A stretch of 64,000 nt of DNA from Paenibacillus qinlingensis (GTDB lineage Bacteria; Bacillota; Bacilli; Paenibacillales; NBRC-103111): positions 62,001-126,000 of the forward strand of contig NZ_JABMKY010000010.1 in assembly GCF_013204845.1 (NCBI RefSeq), read 5' to 3'. A program made the position numbers and the translations under genes. Positions 36,947-45,572 of the stretch are shown here, in pieces. Numbering within the stretch: position 1 is the stretch's first letter; the number at the start of each line of letters is the position of its first letter. Under the pieces are notes generated by a model that saw only the letters and a program-made list of their open reading frames with translations, searched no databases and was not told where the DNA came from.

Positions 36947-37034
36947 TTGTGCCAAAGGCAGAATTTCTCTCCTCCATCAAATTGTGGTAAACTAGCCTAT
37001 GGAATTATTGTAAGACATGCAGGAGATAAGGTGG

Positions 37035-38999
37035 GTGCTTAAAGTCGTAATGGCAAATTCAAATCGCAACAAATCCACATCCAGAGGTTGGCTATGGTTA
37101 ATGGTAGTATTGATTGTACTTACGCTGGTTGCAGCAACGGCCGCCATGTACTATCAATATAATCACCATAAGAATGCCAAAGGTCATAGTGATCAGCAAC
37201 AAGCTCTTGAAGAAGTGAAATCGGTAAAAAAGGCCAAAGAAGCCTATGATGTCATTGTAATTGGTACGGATCCAGAGGGAATAGCCGCTGCAGTTTCGTC
37301 AGCTCGGAATGGATTGAGCACACTGCTAGTCGATGGCCGGGATCGTGAGATTTTTGGTGGATTGATGACACTCGGCTGGATTAATTCCTTGGATATGAAC
37401 TATTCTACGAGCAAAACCTTGCTAGGCAAGGATGATGTGTGGAACAAAGGGTATTTCTCGGAATGGTATGCCAAAACGGAAGGCGATTCATTCGATGTGA
37501 ATACAGCGGCCAATGCCTTCTATGAAGCCGTAAAGAATGAAAAGAATATCGATGTCTTGATGAAAACGAAGAAGATTGATCCACTGCTTTCGCAAAGTAA
37601 AAATGCGGTGCAGGGCGCGACGATCACACTTGAGAATGGCAGCACGCAAGTTGTCAAAGCTGTATCCGTCATTGATGCCACACAAGATGGTGACTTCGCA
37701 GCGGCAGCAGGGGTTCCTTTTACAATGGGACATGAGGATATCGGGGATCCCAAATCGAAAATGGCCGTCACGTTGGCCTTTCGTTTGAAGAATGTCACAC
37801 CTGAAGTATGGAAATTGATGGCCAACCGATTGAATGGGGACGATAATTCGGGTACGGGTGTTACAGATGTGAGCGTATTTGGATACAGTGAAATGAGCAA
37901 TTATCCTGCAATTAACAAGGATAGAGCCAAAATGAGAGGCCTCAATATGGGGAGGCAAAATAACAATACGGTGCTTATTAATGCCTTGCAGATTTTTGGT
38001 GTAGACACCTTTGATCCGAAGTCCGTACAAGAGGCATTCGATATTGGGAAGAAGGAACTGCCGAATATTGTGGCTTATATGCAGAAAACGTTCCCGGAAT
38101 TCTCATCGATCGAGCTCGATGGCTCCGCGCCTGAGCTCTACGTGAGGGAGACCCGCCACATGCAAGGCGAATACCGATTGAGTATCGTCGATGTATGTAC
38201 GAATGGGGACCAATGGGATCGTATCGGCTTCGGATCTTATCCCGTTGATATCCAGCGTATAGCGCCTACAGACTCAGGTAATGTCGTATGTAAGCCGAAA
38301 CAATACGCGATTCCATTCCGCAGCATTGTTCCACAGAAGATTGATGGCTTACTCGTTGTAGGCAGAGCGGCAAGTTACGATACACTGCCACATGGAAGTG
38401 CTCGTGTTATGCCTACGGGCATGGCAGAGGGTGAGGCAGCTGGAGCTGCGGTGAGCTTGGCGAAAGCAGAGAACATGACGTTCCGTCAGATTTCAGCATC
38501 CAAAGACATGATAGCGAAGCTGCAGGCTCAGCTGAATAAGCAAGGAATGGAAGTTCAGCCGATGACCATTAAGCCGCAGGCATTTATGGAGCATAAGTCA
38601 TTTGAAGGCTTGAAAACGGCGATGATGCTCGGCCTAGCATCAGGTGCTTATGACAATAACTTCCGCTTGGACGACGCGGCCAATCCGAAGCGTATGGTCA
38701 ACGTGGTTGGTGGTGCACGGAAGATGAAGCCAGATGCATTCACGGGAGATGTGAACCAAGCCATCTCGAAGCTAGAAAATAACGACAAAATTCCGCTAAC
38801 GCTTGAGCAAGCTAGCTATACGTTTACACAAGCCTTAGGTATAAAAGGTACAGCTGCAGAAGCACAAGCGAAGCTGATAGAGAGTAAATTGCTAACTGCT
38901 GCAACGATTAATGGGATTGCTGATAAACAAAAATTGACCAATGGGGACACGTACATGATGATTCGTGACGTTAAGATTGGTTTGACAGGTAAGCCGTAG
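37035..38999 (+). CDS. Membrane-anchored FAD-dependent oxidoreductase
   Basis: A protein of about 654 residues. One N-terminal helix (WLWLMVVLIVLTLVAATAAMYY) is followed by a short linker and a Rossmann FAD site (YDVIVIGTDPEGIAAAVSSARNG, where the usual GxGxxG is G-T-D-P-E-G). The central region (YVRETRHMQGEYRL, DGLLVVGRAASYDTLPHGSARVMPTGMAEGEAAG) matches the FAD-dependent oxidoreductase family PF12831. The last 100 residues resemble an added helical module. If the helix is an uncleaved anchor, the enzyme faces outward, which is unusual for FAD proteins. Substrate unknown. Start is GTG 37035 after AGGAG, or ATG 37050. It is a single gene with its own terminator. Confidence 0.8.
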   Translation: MLKVVMANSNRNKSTSRGWLWLMVVLIVLTLVAATAAMYYQYNHHKNAKGHSDQQQALEEVKSVKKAKEAYDVIVIGTDPEGIAAAVSSARNGLSTLLVDGRDREIFGGLMTLGWINSLDMNYSTSKTLLGKDDVWNKGYFSEWYAKTEGDSFDVNTAANAFYEAVKNEKNIDVLMKTKKIDPLLSQSKNAVQGATITLENGSTQVVKAVSVIDATQDGDFAAAAGVPFTMGHEDIGDPKSKMAVTLAFRLKNVTPEVWKLMANRLNGDDNSGTGVTDVSVFGYSEMSNYPAINKDRAKMRGLNMGRQNNNTVLINALQIFGVDTFDPKSVQEAFDIGKKELPNIVAYMQKTFPEFSSIELDGSAPELYVRETRHMQGEYRLSIVDVCTNGDQWDRIGFGSYPVDIQRIAPTDSGNVVCKPKQYAIPFRSIVPQKIDGLLVVGRAASYDTLPHGSARVMPTGMAEGEAAGAAVSLAKAENMTFRQISASKDMIAKLQAQLNKQGMEVQPMTIKPQAFMEHKSFEGLKTAMMLGLASGAYDNNFRLDDAANPKRMVNVVGGARKMKPDAFTGDVNQAISKLENNDKIPLTLEQASYTFTQALGIKGTAAEAQAKLIESKLLTAATINGIADKQKLTNGDTYMMIRDVKIGLTGKP

Positions 39000-39011
39000 C
39001 AAAATCAATAA

Positions 39012-39055
39012 AGAGCCTTATTGCCGCAGTAGATGTGGCTGTAAGGCTCTTAGTT
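39012..39055. terminator. Terminator between FAD oxidoreductase and the acidic protein gene
   Basis: AGAGCCTTA (39012-39020) pairs with TAAGGCTCT (39042-39050). T-rich flanks on both strands suit the two convergent genes. Confidence 0.8.
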
Positions 39056-39097
39056 TGTAGGTGGCTACGAAGGAAATGATGGTTGCGGTTACATTTC

Positions 39098-39415
39098 TCA
39101 GTCTTCGTCGGCAGCTTCTTCGTCCGCTTCTACTTCAGCGGATTCCTCTGCTTCTTCTTCGGCTTCCGCTTCTGCTTCCTCGTCTGCGGATTCTTCGCTT
39201 TCAGCTTCCTCTGATTCCTCAGCTTCTGCTTCTTCTTCTTCAGCCGCTTCCTCTTCCGCTTCAGCTTCCGTATCCGACTCTTCAATGGCCTCTTCTTCGG
39301 CTGCTTCGTCGTTAGCTACTTCATCGTCAGCAGTTTCGGCTTCGGTTTCGGATTCTTCAGAGAAAAGCACCACGAGATCTTGACGTTCCTCTTGAAACTC
39401 GTTTTGTAGTGTCAT
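39098..39415 (-). CDS. Extremely acidic Glu/Ala-rich low-complexity protein, 105 residues
   Basis: No family recognised. After a normal 20-residue start (MTLQNEFQEERQDLVVLFSE) the rest is almost only Glu, Ala, Ser and Asp in irregular short repeats (EEAEAEAEEEAEESAE and similar), with hardly a basic residue. TGGAGG lies 9 bases before the ATG, a good SD that argues the gene is real and not a by-product of low-complexity DNA. The predicted state is disordered and strongly negative; DNA mimic, chaperone-like or ion-binding roles are possible guesses. It is a single gene ending at a shared hairpin. The opposite strand reads as Leu/Pro-rich and is a shadow. Confidence 0.65.
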   Translation of the reverse strand: MTLQNEFQEERQDLVVLFSEESETEAETADDEVANDEAAEEEAIEESDTEAEAEEEAAEEEEAEAEESEEAESEESADEEAEAEAEEEAEESAEVEADEEAADED

Positions 39416-39626
39416 TGTTACAGCCTCCAGATGTTATATTCAAGGCCATCTGCCTTGTTGTACATGTATATGTGAAATTAGGCCGAATATACGAATGAAA
39501 CGAAATGAAAATGCTTGAAAGTAAACGGAATTTTGGTGTAATCAAATTGTAATACGAGCTTCATGTTCCTTTAATCTTGGAGGGATATACTAATAGTCGA
39601 CCCCCTTTAAAATATAAACTTTCGAA

Positions 39627-39660
39627 AGCCTGCTGCCCCGTGCTGCAGGCTATTTTCTTT
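39627..39660 (+). terminator. Orphan terminator-like hairpin
   Basis: AGCCTGC (39627-39633) pairs with GCAGGCT (39645-39651), followed by T-rich DNA. No gene lies upstream on the plus strand; TATACT at 39586-39591 could be a -10 for a very short RNA, but no -35 is visible. Confidence 0.55.
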
Positions 39661-39675
39661 GTGTTCAAAAAGAAA

Positions 39676-39702
39676 AACCGCCTCAGCCTAAGCTGGACGG
39701 TT
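39676..39702 (-). terminator. Terminator of doxX
   Basis: On the minus strand AACCGTCC pairs with GGCGGTT, followed by a T run (plus-strand A run at 39668-39675). Confidence 0.8.
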
Positions 39703-39715
39703 GATCTTAAATAGA

Positions 39716-40108
39716 TTACATAAGTGCATCTATGGAATAGTCACCAGCACCGATTAAAGCAACGCCAAGTGCAATGACGAGTAAGGTTAGATTATATTCA
39801 AATCCATTGGAAGTTACCCAATATCCGTTTTTGCCATGAACTTTAATAATAGCCATAATCATTGTAATAATAATAAGAGCTGCGCCAACTTCTGTCCATA
39901 GACCAGCGGCAAAGAGCAGACCGCCACCTAATTCAATTAAACCAGCAACTACCGCCATCATGACACCTGGTTTAATACCTATGGATTCGAAGAATCCGCC
40001 TGTACCTTTAGGCCCGTAACCGCCAAACCAACCAAACAATTTCTGTGTACCATGTGCCGCCATCGTTAACCCGATCACCAAACGAATAATTAGAAGTCCT
40101 AATGCCAT
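39716..40108 (-). CDS. DoxX family membrane protein
   Basis: A 130-residue protein with four helices, of the DoxX/YphA type. The start MALGLLIIRLVIGLTMAAHG and the loop KLFGWFGGYGPKGTGGFFESIG are characteristic. Members are linked to thiol/electrophile stress or thiosulfate metabolism; function is not established. GGAG lies before the ATG. It is divergent from an hxlR regulator, with an operator-like region between, which suggests HxlR controls it in response to electrophiles or oxidation. Confidence 0.9.
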   Translation of the reverse strand: MALGLLIIRLVIGLTMAAHGTQKLFGWFGGYGPKGTGGFFESIGIKPGVMMAVVAGLIELGGGLLFAAGLWTEVGAALIIITMIMAIIKVHGKNGYWVTSNGFEYNLTLLVIALGVALIGAGDYSIDALM

Positions 40109-40144
40109 ACTAACATCTCCTCTTTAAATATATTTTGTTTAATA

Positions 40145-40191
40145 ACTTACTTTATGTTAGTATATTATTACGAAGCACTTACTTTTGTCAA
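40145..40191. promoter_or_regulatory. doxX promoter and putative HxlR operators
   Basis: On the minus strand TTGACA (40191-40186) and TAATAT (40167-40162) with an 18-bp spacer form the doxX promoter. Two near-identical stretches, ACTTACTTTATGT (from 40145) and ACTTACTTTTGT (from 40179), are about three helical turns apart and flank it. The first continues as TACT-N-AGTA dyad, resembling YodB/HxlR-type sites. Confidence 0.5.
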
Positions 40192-40265
40192 GCGACTATG
40201 ATAAAATAGTTCTTACAGAAGTGTTTGATGCCGTAATCGGCAAGAACTCGAAGGAGATGATTAAG

Positions 40266-40574
40266 ATGGAAAATGATCAACTATGTCCCAAATTCGAGCA
40301 TGCATTCGAACTTCTGGGAAAACGTTGGACAGGACTTATCGTGAATGTGTTGCTATCTGGGCCTAAGCGGTTTAAAGATATCTCTATATTAATCCCAAGT
40401 ATGAGTGATCGCATGCTTTCGGAAAGATTCAAGGAGCTCGAAGCTGCGGAGATTATTATTCGTCATGTGTACCCAGAAACGCCGGTACGTATTGAGTATG
40501 AATTAACGCCTAAAGGGAAAGGACTTCAGCCTGTTATGGATGAAGTACAAAAATGGGCAGACTCTTTTAGCTAA
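40266..40574 (+). CDS. HxlR-family transcriptional regulator
   Basis: A 102-residue winged-helix regulator. It begins MENDQLCPKFEHAFELLGKRW, where the Cys near the N-terminus is the redox-sensing residue in YodB- and HypR-like members, then GPKRFKDISILIPSMSDRML (recognition region) and YELTPKGKGL (wing). ATG 40266 is 9 bases after AAGGAG (40251-40256); an in-frame ATG at 40185 lies in the doxX promoter. It is divergent from doxX, the likely target. Confidence 0.92.
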   Translation: MENDQLCPKFEHAFELLGKRWTGLIVNVLLSGPKRFKDISILIPSMSDRMLSERFKELEAAEIIIRHVYPETPVRIEYELTPKGKGLQPVMDEVQKWADSFS

Positions 40575-40611
40575 ATATAGGTTGAGGACGCATAGTAAGT
40601 ATGGTTGTCTC

Positions 40612-40640
40612 TTGACTTTGCCCTTACCAATGTTTACAAT
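40612..40640 (+). promoter_or_regulatory. Promoter of the hisS T-box operon
   Basis: TTGACT (40612-40617) and TACAAT (40635-40640), spacer 17 bp. Confidence 0.8.
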
Positions 40641-40646
40641 AACCAT

Positions 40647-40960
40647 AATGTAATTCCATACGAATGTGATCCATTGAAGGGACACAGTAATTCGCCCCCA
40701 CATGTACAGAGAAGGAAGCCTAGGCTGCAAGCTTCCCATGATGAGTGAATGAACAGACCTCCCCGAGGACCAACTGGGAACAGCCATGAGCTTATGTGCT
40801 AAGTAGTAGTTGTGCGAATAGCGGGCGTTAACCGCAAAGAGCAAGATGTGTTTGATTGCGTAAGCAAGCAACATAGCATGCTGAATGTGGGTGGTACCAC
40901 GGGTGAATTTGTTAATCAAATCTCTCGTCCCTGACGTAAGTCGGGGATGGGGGATTTTTT
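40647..40960 (+). promoter_or_regulatory. T-box leader of hisS-aspS
   Basis: A tRNA-sensing leader. Stem I contains CAGAGAAGGAAGC (40707-40719) with its pairing strand GCTTCC (40731-40736). The T-box sequence GGGTGGTACCACGGG is at 40889-40903. The terminator runs from TCTCTCGTCC to GGGGGA (40921-40954) with T run 40955-40960. The specifier is unclear: CAT (His) at 40737-40739 and GAT (Asp) at 40740-40742 are adjacent, and GAC lies at 40756-40758. Confidence 0.92.
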
Positions 40961-41007
40961 GTTTTTAGCATGGTAAGCGTAAGTAGAGAAAAAGGGAGGT
41001 TACTTAG

Positions 41008-42273
41008 ATGAGTATTCAGAAGCCGAAAGGTACACAAGATCTGCTTCCGGGCGAGGTAGAGAAGTGGCAGTACCTTGAAACCAAAGCGAGAGACTTGTGT
41101 CAACGTTTTAATTACAAAGAAATCCGTTCGCCAATTTTCGAGAGCACTGAGCTTTTTTCGCGCGGGGTTGGAGAAACGACAGATATCGTCGAAAAAGAAA
41201 TGTATACCTTTCTGGATAAAGGCGACCGCAGCATGACGCTTCGCCCAGAAGGTACGGCGGGAGTCGTTAGAGCGTATGTAGAAAATAAACTTTATGGGAT
41301 TCCTGATCTGACGAAGTTGTTTTATGTAGGCCCTATGTTCCGCTATGAACAGCCGCAAGCGGGGAGATACCGCCAGTTTCATCAGTTCGGCATTGAAGCT
41401 TTCGGATCGGTGGATCCAAGTATTGATGCAGAAGTGATCGCGCTTGGCTACACGTTCTATAAAGAGATTGGACTCAAAGAAGTAACCGTGGAGGTCAACT
41501 CCGTGGGTACACCCGCTGTTAGAACGGCTTATCGTGAGCAGTTGCAGGCTTTCTTCGCGCCAGTGAAGGATCAGCTGTGTAAGGATTGTCAGTCGCGCTA
41601 CGACCGCAATCCCATGCGTATTCTCGATTGCAAAATTGATCAAAAGTTTGGTGTAGGCGCACCTGACATCCTTGAGTTCTTGGATGAAGAGTGCCGTACA
41701 CACTTTGCACTGGTGCAAGAGCACTTAACCGCGATGGAGATTCCATTCCGTATTAACCCCCGTCTTGTGCGCGGTCTTGATTACTACACGCACACTGCGT
41801 TTGAATTTAAGGCAGCGGGTATCGGTGCGATCGACACGATTGGTGGGGGCGGACGCTATAACGGTCTAGTCGAACAGATTGGTGGACATGGTACAGATCA
41901 GCCAGGTGTAGGCTTGGGTCTCGGTCTAGAGCGTATTCTGCTTGTACTGCAAGCGCAAGGGGTTGAAATTCCGAAGCCTGAGCCGCTTGATGTGTACTTG
42001 ATTGGACTTGGTGAAGCCGCGGAGAAAGAAGTTACGAAGCTTCTACACCAGCTGAGAGTTCAAGGTTTAAAAGCAGAGAAGGACTATCAGGGCCGCAAGA
42101 TGAAGGCTCAAATGAAGTCCGCTGATCGTTTCCAAGCAACGTATGTAGCCATTCTTGGTGATGATGAGTTAGCACGCGGCGAAATTACGCTGAAGAAGAT
42201 GGAAACAGGGAATCAAATCACGGTAAGTTTAGTGGATCTGGCCTCACAAGCTGCAAAGACACTATTCGAATAG
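41008..42273 (+). CDS. hisS: Histidyl-tRNA synthetase
   Basis: HisRS, 421 residues, class II. It begins with KPKGTQDLLPGE (motif typical of HisRS), has motif 2 MFRYEQPQAGRYRQFHQFG, histidine-specific RGLDYYTHTAFEF and motif 3 GVGLGLERILLVL, then an anticodon-binding domain. AAAGGGAGG precedes the ATG. It is the first gene of the T-box-controlled operon hisS-aspS(-tcdA). Confidence 0.97.
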   Translation: MSIQKPKGTQDLLPGEVEKWQYLETKARDLCQRFNYKEIRSPIFESTELFSRGVGETTDIVEKEMYTFLDKGDRSMTLRPEGTAGVVRAYVENKLYGIPDLTKLFYVGPMFRYEQPQAGRYRQFHQFGIEAFGSVDPSIDAEVIALGYTFYKEIGLKEVTVEVNSVGTPAVRTAYREQLQAFFAPVKDQLCKDCQSRYDRNPMRILDCKIDQKFGVGAPDILEFLDEECRTHFALVQEHLTAMEIPFRINPRLVRGLDYYTHTAFEFKAAGIGAIDTIGGGGRYNGLVEQIGGHGTDQPGVGLGLGLERILLVLQAQGVEIPKPEPLDVYLIGLGEAAEKEVTKLLHQLRVQGLKAEKDYQGRKMKAQMKSADRFQATYVAILGDDELARGEITLKKMETGNQITVSLVDLASQAAKTLFE

Positions 42274-42316
42274 ATAGCAACATCATTCATAAAACTTCGA
42301 GGAGGCAACAACAATT

Positions 42317-44098
42317 ATGATGCTCAAAACACATCATTGCGGGCAGCTAACAAAAGCCCATGTAGGCGAAACAGTAATACTTAATGGGTGGGTGCAAGTA
42401 AGGCGCGATTTTGGCGGCCTTCTTTTCATCGACCTACGTGATCGCAGTGGTTTAATACAAACGGTGTTTAACCCGGATTTCTCTGGCGACGCATTGGCTA
42501 TTGCTGACCGTGCGCGTAATGAGTACGTCCTTGCAATCAAAGGGAAAGTCGTAGAACGTGATGCTGAAACAGTGAACAAAAACATTCCAACAGGTGAAAT
42601 CGAAGTTCAAGTAACCGATATCGAAATCATGAACGCAGCGAAAACACCTCCGTTCTTCATTGAAGATGGCGTGGAAGTGGACGAAGCGGTTCGTTTGAAA
42701 TATCGTTACCTTGACCTACGTCGTCCGGAAATGCAACGTACCTTGATGCTGCGTTCCAAAGCGTCCAACATATTCCGTAATTTCTTGGATTCCCAGGGGT
42801 TTATTGACGTCGAAACACCGATTTTGACGAAAAGCACACCAGAAGGCGCACGTGACTACTTGGTACCAAGCCGCGTACATCCTGGTGAGTTCTTTGCACT
42901 TCCACAATCCCCACAAATCTTTAAGCAATTGTTGATGGTTAGTGGTCTTGAGCGTTACTACCAAATCGCTCGTTGTTTCCGCGATGAAGATCTTCGTGCA
43001 GACCGTCAACCTGAGTTCACGCAAGTCGACATCGAGACGTCCTTCTTATCCCAGGATCAGCTTCTTGAGATTCTCGAAGAGCTTGTTGTGAAACTGATGA
43101 AAGAAACAGCAAATGTTGAAATTCCTCGTCCGTTCCAACGGATTACACATGCGGACGCGATGGCGAAATATGGATCCGACAAGCCGGACCTTCGTTTCGA
43201 TCTTGAGTTGAAAGATGTATCCGATATCGTGTCCACTTCTGGTGTTCAAGTATTCGCGAGCGTAGTGAACGGTGGCGGTCAAGTTAAAGCACTTAATGCC
43301 AAAGGCTGCGGCACTTGGAGTCGTAAAGAAATTGACGATCTTCTACCATTTGCAGCACGTTACGGCGCGAAAGGTCTGGCTTGGATTCAAGTGAAAGACG
43401 GCGAGTTCAAAGGGCCTATCGTGAAATTCTTCAACGAAGCTGAAATTGCAGCGTTGACCGAGCGTTTAGGCGCGGAAGATGGAGATCTACTTCTATTCTC
43501 TGCGGATAAAAAGAAAGTCGTTGCTGATGTACTAGGTAACCTTCGTCTGAAAATCGGTCGTCAACTAGGTCTTATCGATGATTCCGTATTCAAATATGCT
43601 TGGGTCGTAGACTTCCCACTTCTTGGGTACGATGAAGACGCGAAACGCTATGTAGCAGAACATCACCCATTCACTCGTCCGAACGAAGAGGACATTCATT
43701 TCTTCGATACAGATCCAGGTCAAATTCGCGCGCAAGCCTACGATCTAGTCTTGAACGGCTATGAAGTAGGCGGCGGATCCATGCGGATTTACCAACGTGA
43801 TGTACAAGAGAAAATGTTCGCAGCGCTAGGCTTCTCCAAAGAAGAAGCGTATGAACAATTCGGCTTCTTGTTGGAAGCATTTGAATACGGTACGCCTCCA
43901 CACGGTGGTTTTGCCTTCGGATTTGACCGTTTGGTGATGTTAATTACTGGCCGTACAAACCTAAGAGAAACGATTGCATTCCCGAAAACAGCTAGCGCAA
44001 CAGACTTGTTGATGGATGCTCCGGGAACTGTTGATGATAAACAACTAGAACAACTATCGATTCGCTTAGCGCTTAAGCAGCCTGCTGCCAAAGCCTAA
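42317..44098 (+). CDS. aspS: Aspartyl-tRNA synthetase
   Basis: AspRS, 593 residues, the bacterial type with a GAD insertion domain. The OB anticodon domain comes first ([26 protein letters not shown]). Motif 2 is [19 protein letters not shown], and motif 3 is [15 protein letters not shown]. The two start codons ATG-ATG follow AGGAGG at 11 bases. It is 43 bases after hisS, in the same operon. Whether it is discriminating or also charges tRNA-Asn cannot be judged by eye. Confidence 0.97.
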   Translation: MMLKTHHCGQLTKAHVGETVILNGWVQVRRDFGGLLFIDLRDRSGLIQTVFNPDFSGDALAIADRARNEYVLAIKGKVVERDAETVNKNIPTGEIEVQVTDIEIMNAAKTPPFFIEDGVEVDEAVRLKYRYLDLRRPEMQRTLMLRSKASNIFRNFLDSQGFIDVETPILTKSTPEGARDYLVPSRVHPGEFFALPQSPQIFKQLLMVSGLERYYQIARCFRDEDLRADRQPEFTQVDIETSFLSQDQLLEILEELVVKLMKETANVEIPRPFQRITHADAMAKYGSDKPDLRFDLELKDVSDIVSTSGVQVFASVVNGGGQVKALNAKGCGTWSRKEIDDLLPFAARYGAKGLAWIQVKDGEFKGPIVKFFNEAEIAALTERLGAEDGDLLLFSADKKKVVADVLGNLRLKIGRQLGLIDDSVFKYAWVVDFPLLGYDEDAKRYVAEHHPFTRPNEEDIHFFDTDPGQIRAQAYDLVLNGYEVGGGSMRIYQRDVQEKMFAALGFSKEEAYEQFGFLLEAFEYGTPPHGGFAFGFDRLVMLITGRTNLRETIAFPKTASATDLLMDAPGTVDDKQLEQLSIRLALKQPAAKA

Positions 44099-44122
44099 GA
44101 ACCTTGAAGAGGAAGTGTTTCT

Positions 44123-44881
44123 ATGCTTCACCAATTTTCGCGAACAGAACTAGCAATAGGACCTGAGGGTCTTGAAATTTTGAAAAATAGTACAGTTGTT
44201 GTACTTGGTATTGGCGGTGTCGGTGGCATAGCAGCTGAAGCACTGGCACGCTCAGGCATTGGTCGATTGATTCTAATCGACAAAGATGTTGTTGATATCA
44301 CGAATATCAACCGTCAGATCCATGCCCTTACAACAACAGTAGGTCAGCCCAAGGCTGATCTGATGCGGGACCGTATCCTTTTAATAAACCCCGAGTGTGA
44401 AGTTGTTTCTCTGCGGATGTTCTACACAGAAGAAACGTATGAGCAAGTATTCGCGTATCCGATCGATTATGTGTTGGATGCGAGTGATACAATTGAGTAC
44501 AAAATTCATTTGATCAAACAATGTCTCGAGCGTAAAATTCCGATGATTTCTTGCATGGGTGCCGCGAATAAAATGGATCCAACGCAATTCCGAATTGCGG
44601 ATATTTCCAAAACAAGTATGGACCCGATCGCACGTGTCATTCGTCAAAGATTGCGTAAGGAAGGCATCAAGAAAGGCGTTAAGGTCGTTTTCTCGATGGA
44701 AGAACCAATGAAGCCGCGAGAAGACGTGACTGAGCAAATCGTGCCTGCGGATGCGCCAGATAGACGTAAAGCGAAACAACCGCCTGCGAGTAATTCTTTT
44801 GTACCTCCTGTAGCGGGTCTTATTATGGTGAGCGCGGCTGTGAAGGATTTGCTGGAGATTGGTGCGAAGAAGAAATCATAG
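44123..44881 (+). CDS. tcdA: tRNA threonylcarbamoyladenosine dehydratase TcdA
   Basis: TcdA (CsdL, YrvM in B. subtilis), 252 residues, E1-like enzyme that cyclises t6A37 to ct6A in tRNA using ATP. The nucleotide-binding VVLGIGGVGGIAAEALARSG and DKDVVDITNINRQIHA with the Arg that contacts ATP are clear, as is MISCMGAANKMDP. The gene is 24 bases after aspS, in the conserved hisS-aspS-yrvM order, and ends with a terminator. Confidence 0.94.
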   Translation: MLHQFSRTELAIGPEGLEILKNSTVVVLGIGGVGGIAAEALARSGIGRLILIDKDVVDITNINRQIHALTTTVGQPKADLMRDRILLINPECEVVSLRMFYTEETYEQVFAYPIDYVLDASDTIEYKIHLIKQCLERKIPMISCMGAANKMDPTQFRIADISKTSMDPIARVIRQRLRKEGIKKGVKVVFSMEEPMKPREDVTEQIVPADAPDRRKAKQPPASNSFVPPVAGLIMVSAAVKDLLEIGAKKKS

Positions 44882-44886
44882 AAGTC

Positions 44887-44917
44887 AGGGATACCCGTAA
44901 AATGGGTGTCCCTTTTT
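44887..44917 (+). terminator. Terminator after tcdA
   Basis: AGGGATACCC (44887-44896) pairs with GGGTGTCCCT (44904-44913, one G-T pair), followed by a T run. Confidence 0.85.
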
Positions 44918-44921
44918 TATT

Positions 44922-44985
44922 ATATATCGATAAAGCATATATTAATAAAGTATATATTGACTCGATATATGTAATCTGATAAATT
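44922..44985 (+). promoter_or_regulatory. Promoter and putative PadR operator of the padR-MFS pair
   Basis: TTGACT (44957-44962) and TAAATT (44980-44985) have a 17-bp spacer. ATATATCGA (44922-44930) and TCGATATAT (44962-44970) form a perfect inverted repeat. Between them TAAAGCATATATT (44931-44943) and TAAAGTATATATT (44946-44958) are direct repeats with a 15-bp period. The arrangement suggests autorepression. Confidence 0.65.
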
Positions 44986-45030
44986 GTAAGTAGATCGAGA
45001 CAGTTATCACCAAAATGGAGGCTGCACAGC

Positions 45031-45558
45031 ATGAATAGTCAAGATGTGATTTTGGGTTTATTAATGCACCATAGCTTATCCGGCTATGACATCAAGCACA
45101 AGATGGAGACGGTTCTATCCTACTTTAATAACGCGAGCTTCGGCACGATTTATCCTATGCTTAGCAAAATGGAGAAGGAGGGCTTGATTACCAAGGAAAG
45201 TGTCATCCAAGAAGGCAAGCCGAATAAAAACCTCTATTCCATCACGGAGGAGGGGCAGAACCAATTTAAACAGTACATGTATAGTCCAATTGAAAACGAT
45301 GAGTTCAAGTCGGATGCGATGACACGGTTGTTTTTTGGCGAGTTTGTAGAAGCACATATCATGGTTGGTGTGTTAGAAGAGTTCCTTAACCGCACGAAGG
45401 TCAATTTGGAGAGACTACGCCAGTTGTACGTGGACTGCCAGCCCGAGATGTCGCCTACACAGGAAATTTGTATTCAGATTGGCATCAATAATTCAGAAAG
45501 TAAAATCCATACCCTGACACAAGGGATAACACGGTTAAAAAATGTAGAAGAGAAGTGA
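45031..45558 (+). CDS. PadR-family transcriptional regulator
   Basis: A 175-residue PadR-type repressor. The winged-helix domain (VILGLLMHHSLSGYDIKHKM, FGTIYPMLSKMEKEGLITKE) is followed by the C-terminal dimer domain (from about 90, VEAHIMVGVLEEFLNRTKVNLERL) typical of the Vir family. It lies 15 bases upstream of an MFS drug exporter and is cotranscribed with it, so it most likely represses the pair until a toxic ligand is bound. AT-rich repeats overlap its promoter. The two genes interrupt an otherwise conserved tcdA-rarA neighbourhood. Confidence 0.93.
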   Translation: MNSQDVILGLLMHHSLSGYDIKHKMETVLSYFNNASFGTIYPMLSKMEKEGLITKESVIQEGKPNKNLYSITEEGQNQFKQYMYSPIENDEFKSDAMTRLFFGEFVEAHIMVGVLEEFLNRTKVNLERLRQLYVDCQPEMSPTQEICIQIGINNSESKIHTLTQGITRLKNVEEK

Positions 45559-45572
45559 GGTGGATTTTGTAA

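Larger units (their letters stand above)
39416..39715. other. 300-bp gap between the acidic protein and doxX
   Basis: It holds the 5' region of the acidic gene, with a hairpin CAAGGC/GCCTTG near 39442-39458, then A/T-rich DNA, an orphan terminator-like hairpin at 39627-39651 and the doxX terminator at 39676-39702. No coding region is supported. Confidence 0.7.

Noticed and set aside
39061..39315. Plus-strand Leu/Pro-rich frame opposite the acidic gene
   Set aside because: Complement of the low-complexity Glu/Ala codons; no SD, and it begins in the terminator region.
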